Source: a virus. From it: 33,364 nucleotides of DNA. The DNA is taken from positions 1-33,364 of IMG/VR virus record IMGVR_UViG_3300046787_000615; one strand, given 5' to 3'. The first letter of the stretch is position 1. Each line of letters opens with the position of its first letter. The notes below the pieces were generated by a model. It saw only the letters and a list, made by a program, of their open reading frames with translations. It was not told the DNA's origin and made no database searches. The position numbers and the translations under genes were made by a program. Of the stretch, positions 13,307 to 22,680 are shown in pieces.

Positions 13307-16197
13307 TTTATCCTACTCCCCATTGTGTTAAACATGACTGATAAACCTTGCAAACTAAAAGAAGTAAAAGCTTCGTTAGTTTCTAAAGTTAAACTTAACC
13401 AATGCCCTCTCATTTGCTCTCTTGGAACATAAGTTCTAAGAACAGCTTGACCGCCTAAAGAGCCACCCCAGGCAAACTCACCCCAGTTTTGCGCTCCCCA
13501 GCCATTATTAGAGTTATTCATTATTTCTACTGTTCTAGTTTGACCTGAGATATTAGTCTGAAAAGTTGCATCAATATTTTCAAAAGCTGCGTTTCTAAAA
13601 AATAAAGATATTTCGCAAAACTGCTTTAATATCCCTGGGTTTTCAACATCAATTGGAGCGTATTTAATTTTGTTTTCAATTGGTTGATAAACTATTGCTG
13701 CGCCTGTAGTTAAACCGCTAATTTCATTTATCGTAATAACATTGCTATTTACTTCGGTGACAATTGATTCTCTAAATCCTTGGACTAAAGTCATCCCAGC
13801 AACAACATTTGCTGCACTTGTTAAAGTTAACTCAGTATCAGAATCAACGCTAACAATATTGATTGCAAATTGCTGATCTGCAAAATCAGTTCTTGTATAA
13901 TTTTTTCTTTCAATTAAAACTTGTCCTGTTTCAGCTTCGCCCATGTAGAGCTTATTTGTGCTCGCACCAACTACTCCGCAAGTTCTATTCATTACCCAAC
14001 GTGTCCAAGAATTAGTTAATGAGTTATAAACAAAAGCTTGAGTAGCAAAAGCATCGTCCTCTTCAGTAACTGTGAAAAACATGTATTGTCTTGCTGATTC
14101 ATAAGCAACGCCAAAAGAAGCTGTAGCAAAATTTGTGTATTGCTCACTTGATAATTCTAAAAGTGTATTTTCAATTGGAACTGATTTTATTTCAACGCCT
14201 GTATCACTAACCGCGCAAATTCCTTGATCTGTAAAACAAAAAATCTGATTATTAAAAGGAACTGCACTTTCAGGGCATAATAGTGCCGTCGTATTATCGA
14301 CAAGCGATACTGTAAAGTTTTCAATTGATTCTCCTGATAGACGAAAAACTCCGTCTTGCTTAAAGAAAAATATCCCATCTCTAAGTGCTATACATCTTTT
14401 AATTGCAAAGTTAGCCGATCCAATATCAAAAAATTGCAACAATGGAACTGCTTCAATCTGACCTCTTTTAGAAACAAAGGCTCTATTTTGTTTTGCATCA
14501 TTATTTGAAATTACTAATTCTGAAGTTAATAAAAAATAACCACTAGTCCCTGCCACTGTCACATTTACAGGAACAGAAAAAGTATCGGCTGTTATATTCG
14601 TGACTACCCTTGCGCCGTCAATTGTCGGAGTAGAGTTTGAGCCGTAAATTGTAATATTAGTTAAACTAGCTGGAGCATTGCCAGTTGAGGTTATCACTGT
14701 AGGATTTGCCAAAGTGTTAGCTGTAATTTTCTTCTTAGTTGGTAGAACTGGAGAAAAAGAATCTCCGCTTGTCGAAGTCGCTATAAAAGCCGAGCCGCCA
14801 ATTGTTCTTTCCTCAAAATACATTTGTCCAGGTAGATCATCTAGAGCGCTTATATAATACGCATAGATTGAACTATTACTTGGGCTTGTATTAATAACTT
14901 GGATAAGATTAAGACATGTCTCATTAATGTTTTGTGCTGGAGTGCCAGCTAGATCAACTTTAAAAGTATTAGTTGCCGTATCATTTGCAGTTCCTGCGTA
15001 ATAATCAACGCCGCCAATTGAAAATTCATCTTGAAATTCTACGCTAACAGTTGCCGTTGCCGTTGCATTTCGTGACATAGTCACTGAATTTGCGCCTGGA
15101 ATTGCAATAATATAAGTATCGGCTGGAATACCAGTCCCAACGCATCTCATACCAATATGCAAATCAGCCGTTGAGGCTATAGCTGTTAAAGTTGGACTGC
15201 CATTTGTTGTATCTGTAGTAGCATCAACATAATAACCAAGAGCCGGTAAATCTACTGCGATAACTGCTAGAGTTAATTTTTGTTTCTGCCTAACGTTTGC
15301 ATAAAAAGCATAGTTTTTAAAAACATCCATATCAACCGCAAAAGGTGGCTGATAATTTGCTTGTGCAATTCCTTCCTGACTTGGAGAGGTATATAGAGTT
15401 GCTCTCATCAATGAATAAGGAGTTATGTCAATTACAGTAAAAGACTTAGCTGTAATTTCTGCGCTAGTTGGATTGCCTTGAACAACTAACTGGAGCTCAT
15501 CTGTAGGCTCATCCGTTGCCGTTGCTGTTCCTTGCGATCTATATATTTGATAAAAATATTCAGTTGTAATTGTATCAGGGATGATAAAACTTAAAGATAC
15601 ATCTCTAGTCCCGCCGCTTGAATTTGAAATAATTAATCTTTGAGAGGGAGCGCCTAATATCAAATTATCATTTGCATCAATATATCCCCAAACTAATCTA
15701 TAAGCTACTGCGCTATTATTTGCCATGAAGCCGCTTGCGCCAGATAAAGAAGCTGATCCACTTAATGCCTGGACTACTCCGGCTTTTCTTGGAGTAGCGT
15801 CAATTTCATCAAGCTTGTAAATTCCAAGAGAAGTAGTAAAATAAAAGTTTCTTTGAGCTTCTAAGCTTCTCATCTTAAAATCAGTACTAGGCGGCGTATA
15901 AGTGCCACTGTAATTTACAAAAGTGCCAGCATTATCAGAATCATAAGCAAGCTTATTGTCGTAAGAGACTATTAGAGAAGTTGCATAATTAAATATCTTA
16001 TTTATTTCGCCCGATCCTACGCTTAAAACAGCTCCATACTGAGTTTGTCCACGCCTTGAATCGACTATGTTTTGATTATTGATTACTACGTTATCAGCAA
16101 TTTCCAAAGCACCTTGAGGAATTGCAGATAGATTATTCGGAGAAGTGTATAGACCTTTAAGGGCAAGATCTAATTTTTGTTGCTGAGGTGACGCCAT
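13303..16197 (-). CDS. Tail nozzle (tail tubular B-like) protein, 964 aa
   Basis: The opening GLYTSPNNLSAIPQGALEIA (15-34) followed by DNVVINNQNIVDSRRGQ is the usual start of podoviral nozzle or tail-tube proteins, large beta-propeller proteins that extend the portal/adaptor channel. It also ends in the usual way, with RGHWLSLTLE and FSLQGLSVMFN. Inserted in the first third is a common phage module (ADLHIGMRCVGTGIPADTYI to VTMSRNATATAT). At 964 residues it is longer than T7 gp12 (about 800). It follows the adaptor gene directly. Confidence 0.8.
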   Translation of the reverse strand: MASPQQQKLDLALKGLYTSPNNLSAIPQGALEIADNVVINNQNIVDSRRGQTQYGAVLSVGSGEINKIFNYATSLIVSYDNKLAYDSDNAGTFVNYSGTYTPPSTDFKMRSLEAQRNFYFTTSLGIYKLDEIDATPRKAGVVQALSGSASLSGASGFMANNSAVAYRLVWGYIDANDNLILGAPSQRLIISNSSGGTRDVSLSFIIPDTITTEYFYQIYRSQGTATATDEPTDELQLVVQGNPTSAEITAKSFTVIDITPYSLMRATLYTSPSQEGIAQANYQPPFAVDMDVFKNYAFYANVRQKQKLTLAVIAVDLPALGYYVDATTDTTNGSPTLTAIASTADLHIGMRCVGTGIPADTYIIAIPGANSVTMSRNATATATVSVEFQDEFSIGGVDYYAGTANDTATNTFKVDLAGTPAQNINETCLNLIQVINTSPSNSSIYAYYISALDDLPGQMYFEERTIGGSAFIATSTSGDSFSPVLPTKKKITANTLANPTVITSTGNAPASLTNITIYGSNSTPTIDGARVVTNITADTFSVPVNVTVAGTSGYFLLTSELVISNNDAKQNRAFVSKRGQIEAVPLLQFFDIGSANFAIKRCIALRDGIFFFKQDGVFRLSGESIENFTVSLVDNTTALLCPESAVPFNNQIFCFTDQGICAVSDTGVEIKSVPIENTLLELSSEQYTNFATASFGVAYESARQYMFFTVTEEDDAFATQAFVYNSLTNSWTRWVMNRTCGVVGASTNKLYMGEAETGQVLIERKNYTRTDFADQQFAINIVSVDSDTELTLTSAANVVAGMTLVQGFRESIVTEVNSNVITINEISGLTTGAAIVYQPIENKIKYAPIDVENPGILKQFCEISLFFRNAAFENIDATFQTNISGQTRTVEIMNNSNNGWGAQNWGEFAWGGSLGGQAVLRTYVPREQMRGHWLSLTLETNEAFTSFSLQGLSVMFNTMGSRIK

Positions 16198-17151
16198 TTA
16201 AAACCATCCCTTGCCATTTCCCCAACGTCCAAATCCTGAACCAGTTCTTAAACCGCCACTTGGATTTATTATTTTCTTAGTTGATCCGTCCACTCTTTGA
16301 GTAGTTATTGTTAACATGTTTTGTCTTAACTCATTCGCCTTTGCTTGAGCCACTTCCATTCCTGGTCTATCTGCTACTGTCTCTAAACATTTAACCGCTG
16401 TTAATTGTGCAAGGTAAGCATGAGCTTCTAATGGAATTTGCGGAATAGCTGAATAACCTTCAAGGGATATATAATCACCGATGCTTAAGCCGTCTACATT
16501 GTCTAAAAATATCGTAGGGCTTGAGATTGATGTGATTGTCATAAGTTCATTTGTTGTTTGAAAACTTGGTGTACTTGATACTGCGTTTAATCTTGTACCG
16601 GCTGCCCAGCTACTAGGAACAGCGCCGTCTAGCACGATTGATAGGTTATTTGTATCGATCGAAGTGATTCTTGCAAAATTGGATGAATCCGTTAGAACTA
16701 AAGTTCTTTTAAAGTAATACAGTCTAATAGTTTGGTTAGTTGAAATATTGTTATTAGGGTAGAGCATCAACTTATTTCCCTGGATATAAAAACCAGTAAG
16801 ATAATTATAATTAACAGGTCCCACACCTGCGACAACATCTAAATCAATCCTTGGTAAATTATTTAAAATCAATGGTGAGGAATTTTGTAGCCAGCAAACT
16901 GATCGTAATTTTTCACCAACAGCTGCCTCTGGTATTGTGATTGATCCAGTTAAATCACTTTGCAAATCTTCAAAAGTTAAAAAATACTCTGATTTCACAG
17001 ACATTAAAAGAGGAACGACAATGTCTTGCATTTCATCATTAGCAAGAGCGCAAAAATCGCTATCTTCTAGTGTTAACTGAGAAGTAGGGACTGTGCATCT
17101 TCTTTTGATGTTCTCGATTAATTCAATAGTCGAGTATTGAGGTAGGGCCAT
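16198..17151 (-). CDS. Head-tail adaptor (tail tubular A-like) protein, 317 aa
   Basis: A helical N-terminus (LIENIKRRCTVPTSQLTLED) and a C-terminal helical bundle (PLEAHAYLAQLTAVKCLETV) enclose a beta-rich middle. This is the plan of podoviral adaptor/gatekeeper proteins that dock under the portal and bind the nozzle. The middle (about 160-225) contains two similar Ile/Ser/Thr beta modules. The tail FGRWGNGKGWF is Gly/aromatic. Position immediately before the nozzle gene fits. It is longer than T7 gp11 (about 196), explained by the inserted modules. Confidence 0.75.
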   Translation of the reverse strand: MALPQYSTIELIENIKRRCTVPTSQLTLEDSDFCALANDEMQDIVVPLLMSVKSEYFLTFEDLQSDLTGSITIPEAAVGEKLRSVCWLQNSSPLILNNLPRIDLDVVAGVGPVNYNYLTGFYIQGNKLMLYPNNNISTNQTIRLYYFKRTLVLTDSSNFARITSIDTNNLSIVLDGAVPSSWAAGTRLNAVSSTPSFQTTNELMTITSISSPTIFLDNVDGLSIGDYISLEGYSAIPQIPLEAHAYLAQLTAVKCLETVADRPGMEVAQAKANELRQNMLTITTQRVDGSTKKIINPSGGLRTGSGFGRWGNGKGWF

Positions 17152-17394
17152 TTATCCTCTCATTTTCATTAGACGTTTTTTTAATAACCTGTCCTCGTCC
17201 TCTTCCTCTGGCATAAAATCCATGCCCATTTCTTCTTCTGGCATTTCTTCTTTACCTTCAATTTCCATTTCAACCATAGCAATTTTAGGTTTTTTACCTA
17301 ATCTCTCGTTAAAGTCCTCTTCGCCTGGCTCCATTTCGCCGATTAATTCATCCATTAAATCTCTAATTATTTCTAGGTCTTGTTTTGATTTCAT
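17152..17394 (-). CDS. Small acidic virion-associated protein, 80 aa
   Basis: An 80-residue protein, very rich in Glu, Asp and Met, with a helical N-terminus (QDLEIIRDLMDELIGEME), a conserved-looking DFNERLGKKP and a basic C-terminus (RLLKKRLMKMRG). Similar small acidic proteins are common next to adaptor genes in phages, perhaps as assembly factors. It overlaps the previous stop by four bases (ATGA). Confidence 0.55.
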   Translation of the reverse strand: MKSKQDLEIIRDLMDELIGEMEPGEEDFNERLGKKPKIAMVEMEIEGKEEMPEEEMGMDFMPEEEDEDRLLKKRLMKMRG

Positions 17395-17999
17395 GCTCTA
17401 TCTCCCTTTCCTAGTACTTGTAAATTAACGCCAATGTTTCCAGCTGTAAGAGTTAAATAAACTCTAATAAATCTTGTAGTAGGTCTGTCTTTTTCAAGTA
17501 ATATATCTGCGTCCACTGTAATATTTGTAGCACTTCCTAAAGCCATCCATGGACCTTCTAAATCATTTGCTTGTTCTAATTTAATTGATCCACCTGCAAG
17601 AGCGACTGGAGTAACTGTTTGATCACCAACCCCTGCATCTGTAAGAGTGATTGCTGTTCCAGCTATTGCATTGACTAAGCTAGCCGCTAATTTAAAATTA
17701 TCGTCATCTACAACAATTACAAAATAATCTGTTAAAGCGGAAATTCCGTCTGGCAAAGTATCACTCGTAGCAACTTGAACTTTTAGACCAGTTCCAAATC
17801 CATGAGCTGTGGATTCAAAGTTGCAGGATGCAAAAGTTATATCTGCACTTGGGACAACAACCGCGTCTGGAGTATTTACGTCTGCTTCAGCTATTACACT
17901 AAAAGAATCACATCCCTTATCTGCAATATAGTAAGTTCCTAGAGCTTGAGAGTAGGCTGCACTGTGCGCAGTATTTTCTTCAATTAATCTAAAGATCAT
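17391..17999 (-). CDS. Decoration-like protein with inserted phage module, 202 aa
   Basis: Residues 1-43 and 136-202 together resemble the whole 105-residue protein at 7322 (shared pattern FSV.., KLxxxND.., RFIRVYLTLTAG). Between them, roughly 45-135, lies a widespread phage beta module (STAHGFGTGLKVQVATS, YFVIVVDDDNFKLAASL, TLTDAGVGDQTVTP). This looks like a domain inserted in a loop of a decoration-type fold. A capsid- or tail-surface role is inferred. Confidence 0.55.
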   Translation of the reverse strand: MIFRLIEENTAHSAAYSQALGTYYIADKGCDSFSVIAEADVNTPDAVVVPSADITFASCNFESTAHGFGTGLKVQVATSDTLPDGISALTDYFVIVVDDDNFKLAASLVNAIAGTAITLTDAGVGDQTVTPVALAGGSIKLEQANDLEGPWMALGSATNITVDADILLEKDRPTTRFIRVYLTLTAGNIGVNLQVLGKGDRA

Positions 18000-18000
18000 A

Positions 18001-18348
18001 TTAATCCTTTTTTGGTTTTTCTGGTAAAGGTATATCTGTCTTAACTTTTTCGTATCTTGCTAATACTTCCACTAATCTTTGCGGCTTGCCTTGCTCTTTT
18101 TCAAGTAACGCCTCAAGCATTTCATCTTTAAATTTGTTGTATTCGTTTTTTCTTAATTCAACTTTTAAACTATATTGGTATTCAGCATCTAAAGATAAAT
18201 CTTTTTTTTCTTCTCTTGTTTGAAGATTAACTATGTGAGGAAAATTTAAATGGTCTTGAATAAATTGATCGGCTTCTGATTCAGTTTCGCATTCTTTTTT
18301 CCAATTTTGTTTTTCATTTTCAATATTATAAATTGCTGCTAACCACAT
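18001..18348 (-). CDS. Hypothetical protein downstream of tail fibre, 115 aa
   Basis: A charged, mostly helical protein starting MWLAAIYNIENEKQNWKKEC. Its middle (YQYSLKVELRKNEYNKFKDE) and C-terminus (PLPEKPKKD) are Lys/Glu-rich. It begins one base after the fibre stop codon. Position and size would suit a fibre assembly factor or scaffold-like helper, but no family is recognised. Confidence 0.55.
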   Translation of the reverse strand: MWLAAIYNIENEKQNWKKECETESEADQFIQDHLNFPHIVNLQTREEKKDLSLDAEYQYSLKVELRKNEYNKFKDEMLEALLEKEQGKPQRLVEVLARYEKVKTDIPLPEKPKKD

Positions 18349-18349
18349 T

Positions 18350-20584
18350 TTAGTAACCTCCTACCTTGCAAAGAATGAAATAATTTCTCCCAGCATTGCC
18401 GTCTAAATTCCCAGCGCCTATGTTTTCTGATTGAATTATCTTAATAGTGTCACCAACATCGCATCTTAGTGATGCTGAACCAATGCTTGAAAAAACTCTT
18501 GTGGCACTTGCGTCAGCGGCATCTCTATTTCCATAAACATCTACTGAAAAAGAGCCTGATTGATTTAAATAACAAGCATAAAAATTTGCAATTGCTCCAG
18601 ATGCTATGTTGCCTGTCTGGGTATACCATGAGCATGAATAAATCCCTTTTTCTCTTATTGTGGCTATCCCTGTAGACGTGTCATACATTGACCAAGAATC
18701 ATTAACTACTGACGTGAAAATGATTGTATTCCCATTTGTAACGGCATCCGCGCACGTGTTGATAAACATATATGGTTTTTTTAATTCTATCGGTTGCAAG
18801 CCTACTTGCGCTGGGGATGTTGCATAAGTACCTGCCGTTGCTTGCGTAGATTCCACAATCCCAATAAGCCTATACCTAACATTTGTCCTTCCAGTGGTAG
18901 AATAAATTGTTGATGGGCTATCGGATGCAGTATCAATTGCAGTAGAACTTCTAGTAATATTAGGATCAAAAAGCCGCCTACTTACTGCTAGCTCAGCCGT
19001 TCCAGCATTATTTAACAAGTAGACATAAATATATGCTTGTTGCCCGTTTCTTGCGCCTAGTGTTGCGCCACTTGGGATAACAATATTTTGTGCAGCAGTT
19101 ATTGATACAACTGAAAAATAACCATTAGTAATAGTAGAATCACCAAAAGAAACAAATGCAGGGTTAGTTGAGCTTAAAGCCGAACCACTTGCGTCCGTTA
19201 AGGAAATTGTCATTGCGTTTGCTGCAACTGTAGCTGTTAACCCAATGTTAACTAGACCATCACTAGAATTTTGTGGCGTTACATATTGTAAACCTTCTGT
19301 TGCACCTGAGTTTGCTTGAAGAAAAAATCCATTAGTTCCAGCCGCTAAGCGCGTAGTTGTATTACTCGCCGTTGCTGCGTATATATCACCTTTAGTAGTT
19401 AAAACACTTCTTAATTGTTTGCCGTCTAATTGAGTTTGAATCGCACTTGTTACGCCATTTACAAAGCCAATTTCCGTTGCCGTTGTTGTTGCATGAGTAG
19501 GTATTCCATTAGCGTCCGATACTAGAGCGCGACTTGCTGTAATTGCCGCCGCATCCTCCATAACTCCAGCCGCTCCGTTAGTCACAACTCTATAATTTGA
19601 TCCTGTAGCTAGTTTTGATCTTGCAATCGCTGCCGCTGCGTCTATGTCTGCATTTACTAACGTTGCTGCACTATCTTTTAATAATGTACCTGTTAAGCCA
19701 TCAAATTTTGCAAACCCATTATCTGTACTTGAAGCTGGACCAACAACATCTCCAGCACCTGCCGGAGTTGCCCAAGATCCGTCGCCTCTAAGAAACTGAA
19801 GCTCATTTGCAATTAATGGTTGAGGCACTAAACCCTTAGTCCCATTAGCAACGCCCGAAGCGCCAACCATTGCATCTAAATTAGCAGTAACTTGAGCCGC
19901 TGTTAAATTACTTGGAGCCGCCAAACCTCCAGAAATATTACCTTTGAAAGTAATGTTTGCCATATTTGCGAGTTTGGCATTTGTAACCGCACTGTTTGCA
20001 ATTGTTAAAGCGCCACTTGCCGCTAAAGTTGCATCCCCGCTAAGAGCTACACTTGTAGCAACATTTCCAGCGCTACCAACTAAAATATTTCCACTTGTCA
20101 AAGTTGCAAGCTTAGAAAAAGCAATTGCCGCGCTATTACTAATCATAGAATTAGTAATTGAGCCTGCGACAATATCAGCCGTTAGAGTTGAGCCTGTCAC
20201 TGTTAAATCTATTGTCGATGTATCTGATACTGCATCAATATAGCCTGGAGATTCGCCGTTAAAAAGAAGTTGGTTTGAAGAATTTACTTCTAATACCAAG
20301 TCCGCGTCATTGGCTTCATTTCTCCAGACAATTTGATCTGCCCTAGCTAGTCTAAATTGACCAGTCGAAGCAATATTAGCTGTTCTTGTTTTGTAGCACT
20401 GTGACAATATCCCATAAGTAGTTCCAAAGTTAACGTCTGCTAAAAGCTGGAATGTTCCCCCTGCTTTTTGCAACATACCACTTGTAACCGCTTGCGCCCA
20501 TTCTGTAGCATCCGGTCCCCACTGAAGATCACCTGTTTGAGGGTAGTCGTATGATACGCCATTAATCGTTAAAGATACTGTCAT
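18350..20584 (-). CDS. Tail fibre / appendage protein with C1q-like tip, 744 aa
   Basis: The N-terminus (about 1-100) includes YPQTGDLQWGPDATEWAQAV, likely the virion-attachment part. Residues 100-420 are a shaft of low-complexity fibre repeats built from units such as ITNSMISNSAAIAFSKLATL, SGDATLAASGALTIANSAVT and AAAIARSKLATGSNYRVVTN. The last about 140 residues (from KPYMFINTCAD to CKVGGY) have the G-x-Y and beta pattern of a C1q/TNF-like jelly roll, a frequent trimeric receptor-binding tip. It is probably a trimer that determines host range. The gene sits early in the virion block, before decoration proteins and adaptor. Confidence 0.75.
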   Translation of the reverse strand: MTVSLTINGVSYDYPQTGDLQWGPDATEWAQAVTSGMLQKAGGTFQLLADVNFGTTYGILSQCYKTRTANIASTGQFRLARADQIVWRNEANDADLVLEVNSSNQLLFNGESPGYIDAVSDTSTIDLTVTGSTLTADIVAGSITNSMISNSAAIAFSKLATLTSGNILVGSAGNVATSVALSGDATLAASGALTIANSAVTNAKLANMANITFKGNISGGLAAPSNLTAAQVTANLDAMVGASGVANGTKGLVPQPLIANELQFLRGDGSWATPAGAGDVVGPASSTDNGFAKFDGLTGTLLKDSAATLVNADIDAAAAIARSKLATGSNYRVVTNGAAGVMEDAAAITASRALVSDANGIPTHATTTATEIGFVNGVTSAIQTQLDGKQLRSVLTTKGDIYAATASNTTTRLAAGTNGFFLQANSGATEGLQYVTPQNSSDGLVNIGLTATVAANAMTISLTDASGSALSSTNPAFVSFGDSTITNGYFSVVSITAAQNIVIPSGATLGARNGQQAYIYVYLLNNAGTAELAVSRRLFDPNITRSSTAIDTASDSPSTIYSTTGRTNVRYRLIGIVESTQATAGTYATSPAQVGLQPIELKKPYMFINTCADAVTNGNTIIFTSVVNDSWSMYDTSTGIATIREKGIYSCSWYTQTGNIASGAIANFYACYLNQSGSFSVDVYGNRDAADASATRVFSSIGSASLRCDVGDTIKIIQSENIGAGNLDGNAGRNYFILCKVGGY

Positions 20585-20596
20585 ATCGATCCTTAA

Positions 20597-21130
20597 TTAA
20601 ATCTGGTCAATTACTGCGTAGCTTGTGCCGTCTGATCCATTAGCAAAAGAAGTGATAGCAACGTTTGCTAAATTCACGTCTGCCATTTTTAAGCCGTTAC
20701 CAATTACTCCAGGCACCGAAGCCGTAACAGTAACAGTGCCACCGCTTGTAACTTCAGCTGTAATTATTCCAACAAATTCAGGCATGGCATTGATCATTGC
20801 TGCGATACTTGCCGCTTGAGTTGCTGGAGTTGCTGAGATATTGAACTCTCCGTCTGCTAAAACAGCGCCCGAAGTTTTTGCCGTAACTGTTTCACCTAAA
20901 ATTGTAGCTGTTTCATTGTTTGCAGCCGTACCAGTTGAAACAATTGTTCCACTTGCTTTAACAGCGCCAACATTTACAGAAATTGAACTAGGGTATTGAC
21001 CGCCCGCAACGCCTACAACGTATTCAGCTAAGTTATTAACCGCGTCTAAGCCAAGCATTGATAAATTGCAGTTAGATTTAAAACTATCTGCACTCTGTTC
21101 TGTTTCAATTATGATTGTTTGAAAAGACAT
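20597..21130 (-). CDS. Beta-module virion protein, 177 aa
   Basis: It contains a common phage surface module: ASGTIVSTGTAANNETATIL, then EFNISATPATQAASIAAMIN and VTSGGTVTVTASVPGVIGNG. This is found in decoration, tail and fibre-associated proteins of many phages. It follows the capsid gene but is separated from it by a strong terminator, so it must be expressed by partial read-through or from another promoter. Capsid decoration is the favoured role. Confidence 0.6.
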   Translation of the reverse strand: MSFQTIIIETEQSADSFKSNCNLSMLGLDAVNNLAEYVVGVAGGQYPSSISVNVGAVKASGTIVSTGTAANNETATILGETVTAKTSGAVLADGEFNISATPATQAASIAAMINAMPEFVGIITAEVTSGGTVTVTASVPGVIGNGLKMADVNLANVAITSFANGSDGTSYAVIDQI

Positions 21131-21144
21131 AGAATCTCCAAAGT

Positions 21145-21167
21145 TAAAAAGGGCTCCGAAGAGCCCT
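21145..21167 (-). terminator. Intrinsic terminator after the capsid gene
   Basis: On the leftward strand AGGGCTC (21167-21161), loop TTCG, GAGCCCT (21156-21150) and a T-run down to 21146. The 7-bp GC-rich stem is closed by a C(UUCG)G tetraloop, one of the most stable RNA loops, and lies nine bases after the capsid stop codon. It should limit transcription of the distal virion genes relative to capsid. Confidence 0.92.
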
Positions 21168-21175
21168 AGTTTTGA

Positions 21176-22477
21176 TTAAAGGGAGTTAACAATTCCTGAG
21201 ATATAAGCAGCCTGTGCAGGTGCTTCTAAGAAAATCGCTTGATTCGTATAAGTTCTTAAGCCAACGCCCGCCTTACCTGGGATAGTAAAGAAGATTTCAT
21301 CTTGTGGCTTAGTAGGATCTTGAAGAGATAATTCTCTTGCACCGATTCTTATAACTTTATCTTTAGGAATAATGAAGCAATCACCTTCCTTAACGATGTT
21401 ATAAGGAACGATTTCAATTGATCCGTTCATTGCAACGTATTCTAATACTTCAGATCCATTGCTAGATTTTTTCTTAGAATAAGAGCCATCAAATCTTCTA
21501 AGAGCTGCCAAGTTAGATGCTAAATCAGACCATGTTTGAGGATTACAGAATAAAACCGCGTCCCCATCAAGACCTCTTTGAGATTGTTTTGCAACAACGC
21601 CCAAAACTTTTTGCATAGTTAATTGACCGCTAGTAGCTACTGAGTTTCCTTTCCATAAATCGTACTGAGAAGCATCAATTCCAAAAAGTGATCCTGTATT
21701 TGTAATTTGTTTCTTTAAGCCAGCTTGTTCAGCATAAGCAAAAGTACCAGCTGAGCCGCTTACTGATCCATAAAAATGGATGTTACAAGCGTAAGCATCG
21801 ATTGCAGTTTCTAATGTAGTTAAAGTACCAGCTGTACCCGCTGTTCCCGCTGCGAAATAAACTGTTTTATTATCAACGTCAACTTTAGCAACTTTGAAAG
21901 ATCTCAAAGAATCAACCGCTGTATTGTTAGAAGCTCTAACGAATACTACGTTTGAATTTTCTGAGCCTGACCAAATTCCAGTTGCCCAAGATGCTGTATC
22001 AATAATAAGAGGTAACATATCTGAAGCAATTGTCGTTGCTTGAACAGATACAACACCGATATTGTCGTTACCATAAAGATAACCAATCTCAAGTCTTTTT
22101 TGAGAAGACTTAAGCATGTTTTCCATTTTCACGCCCATAACAGACTTGAAAGAAGTTGCTGAGTGTGAAGCTCTAGCAGCTTGGTTGTATCCAATAGTTG
22201 AATCTAGAACTAAATCAGCTCCAGGAACTTCAGCCATATCCATAACCATACCGATCGAATCGTTAAGGTCATAAGCATTTTGACTGTCTAATGAATAAGT
22301 AAATCCTGCTTCGTTTGAAAGAATTACTGGTTGTTCATATTGCTTACCATTCATAAGATCCGAAGGAACGAAAGGAACGTATTCTTCAATCTTTTTCGCT
22401 AGAGGAATTAAATCTTCAATTCCTTTTGCATAAGCAACTTTGTAAAGTGAGTTCAAGGTTCCGGTATCTACTGCCAT
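21176..22477 (-). CDS. Major capsid protein, HK97-like fold
   Basis: A 433-residue coat protein placed directly downstream of the scaffold gene, as in P22-like and N4-like podoviruses. The N-terminus (GTLNSLYKVAYAKGIEDLIP) lacks a long delta domain, consistent with a separate scaffold. The family pattern includes a central helix (MENMLKSSQKRLEIGYLYG) and a C-terminal segment with IEIVPYNIVKEGDCFIIPKD typical of the A-domain. AGGAGA precedes ATG 22477. A dedicated promoter and terminator enclose the gene. Confidence 0.85.
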   Translation of the reverse strand: MAVDTGTLNSLYKVAYAKGIEDLIPLAKKIEEYVPFVPSDLMNGKQYEQPVILSNEAGFTYSLDSQNAYDLNDSIGMVMDMAEVPGADLVLDSTIGYNQAARASHSATSFKSVMGVKMENMLKSSQKRLEIGYLYGNDNIGVVSVQATTIASDMLPLIIDTASWATGIWSGSENSNVVFVRASNNTAVDSLRSFKVAKVDVDNKTVYFAAGTAGTAGTLTTLETAIDAYACNIHFYGSVSGSAGTFAYAEQAGLKKQITNTGSLFGIDASQYDLWKGNSVATSGQLTMQKVLGVVAKQSQRGLDGDAVLFCNPQTWSDLASNLAALRRFDGSYSKKKSSNGSEVLEYVAMNGSIEIVPYNIVKEGDCFIIPKDKVIRIGARELSLQDPTKPQDEIFFTIPGKAGVGLRTYTNQAIFLEAPAQAAYISGIVNSL

Positions 22478-22623
22478 AAAAAATTCTCCTAAAATAAAAA
22501 ATTAAGTTGTTAAAATTAAAAAGTTCTAAATTTTGACTTTAATCTTTTAGGTAGTAAGAAGCTTACGCCGTAGACTAGTCAGTTTCTCTATATTTTGAAG
22601 GATAGATAAACGTCCTTGCTCAA

Positions 22624-22651
22624 ATTCTAATATAAAATTGCTACAATGCAA
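22624..22651 (-). promoter_or_regulatory. Capsid-gene promoter (TTGCAT / TAGAAT)
   Basis: On the leftward strand -35 TTGCAT (22651-22646), a 16-base spacer and -10 TAGAAT (22629-22624) give a start near 22617 and a leader of about 140 bases before the capsid ATG at 22477. The -35 box is embedded in TGTTGCAT, the same octamer found at the -35 of the candidate late promoter at 28825-28853. The 203-base gap between scaffold and capsid genes otherwise holds only small hairpins (22555-22567 and 22600-22619). Confidence 0.6.
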
Positions 22652-22680
22652 CATCTTTTCGGAATGGCACTATTTTTACT

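Noticed and set aside
19944-20243. 99-codon rightward frame inside the tail fibre gene
   Set aside because: It is antisense to the Ala/Thr/Val fibre repeats, whose reverse complement rarely contains stops. No start signal.
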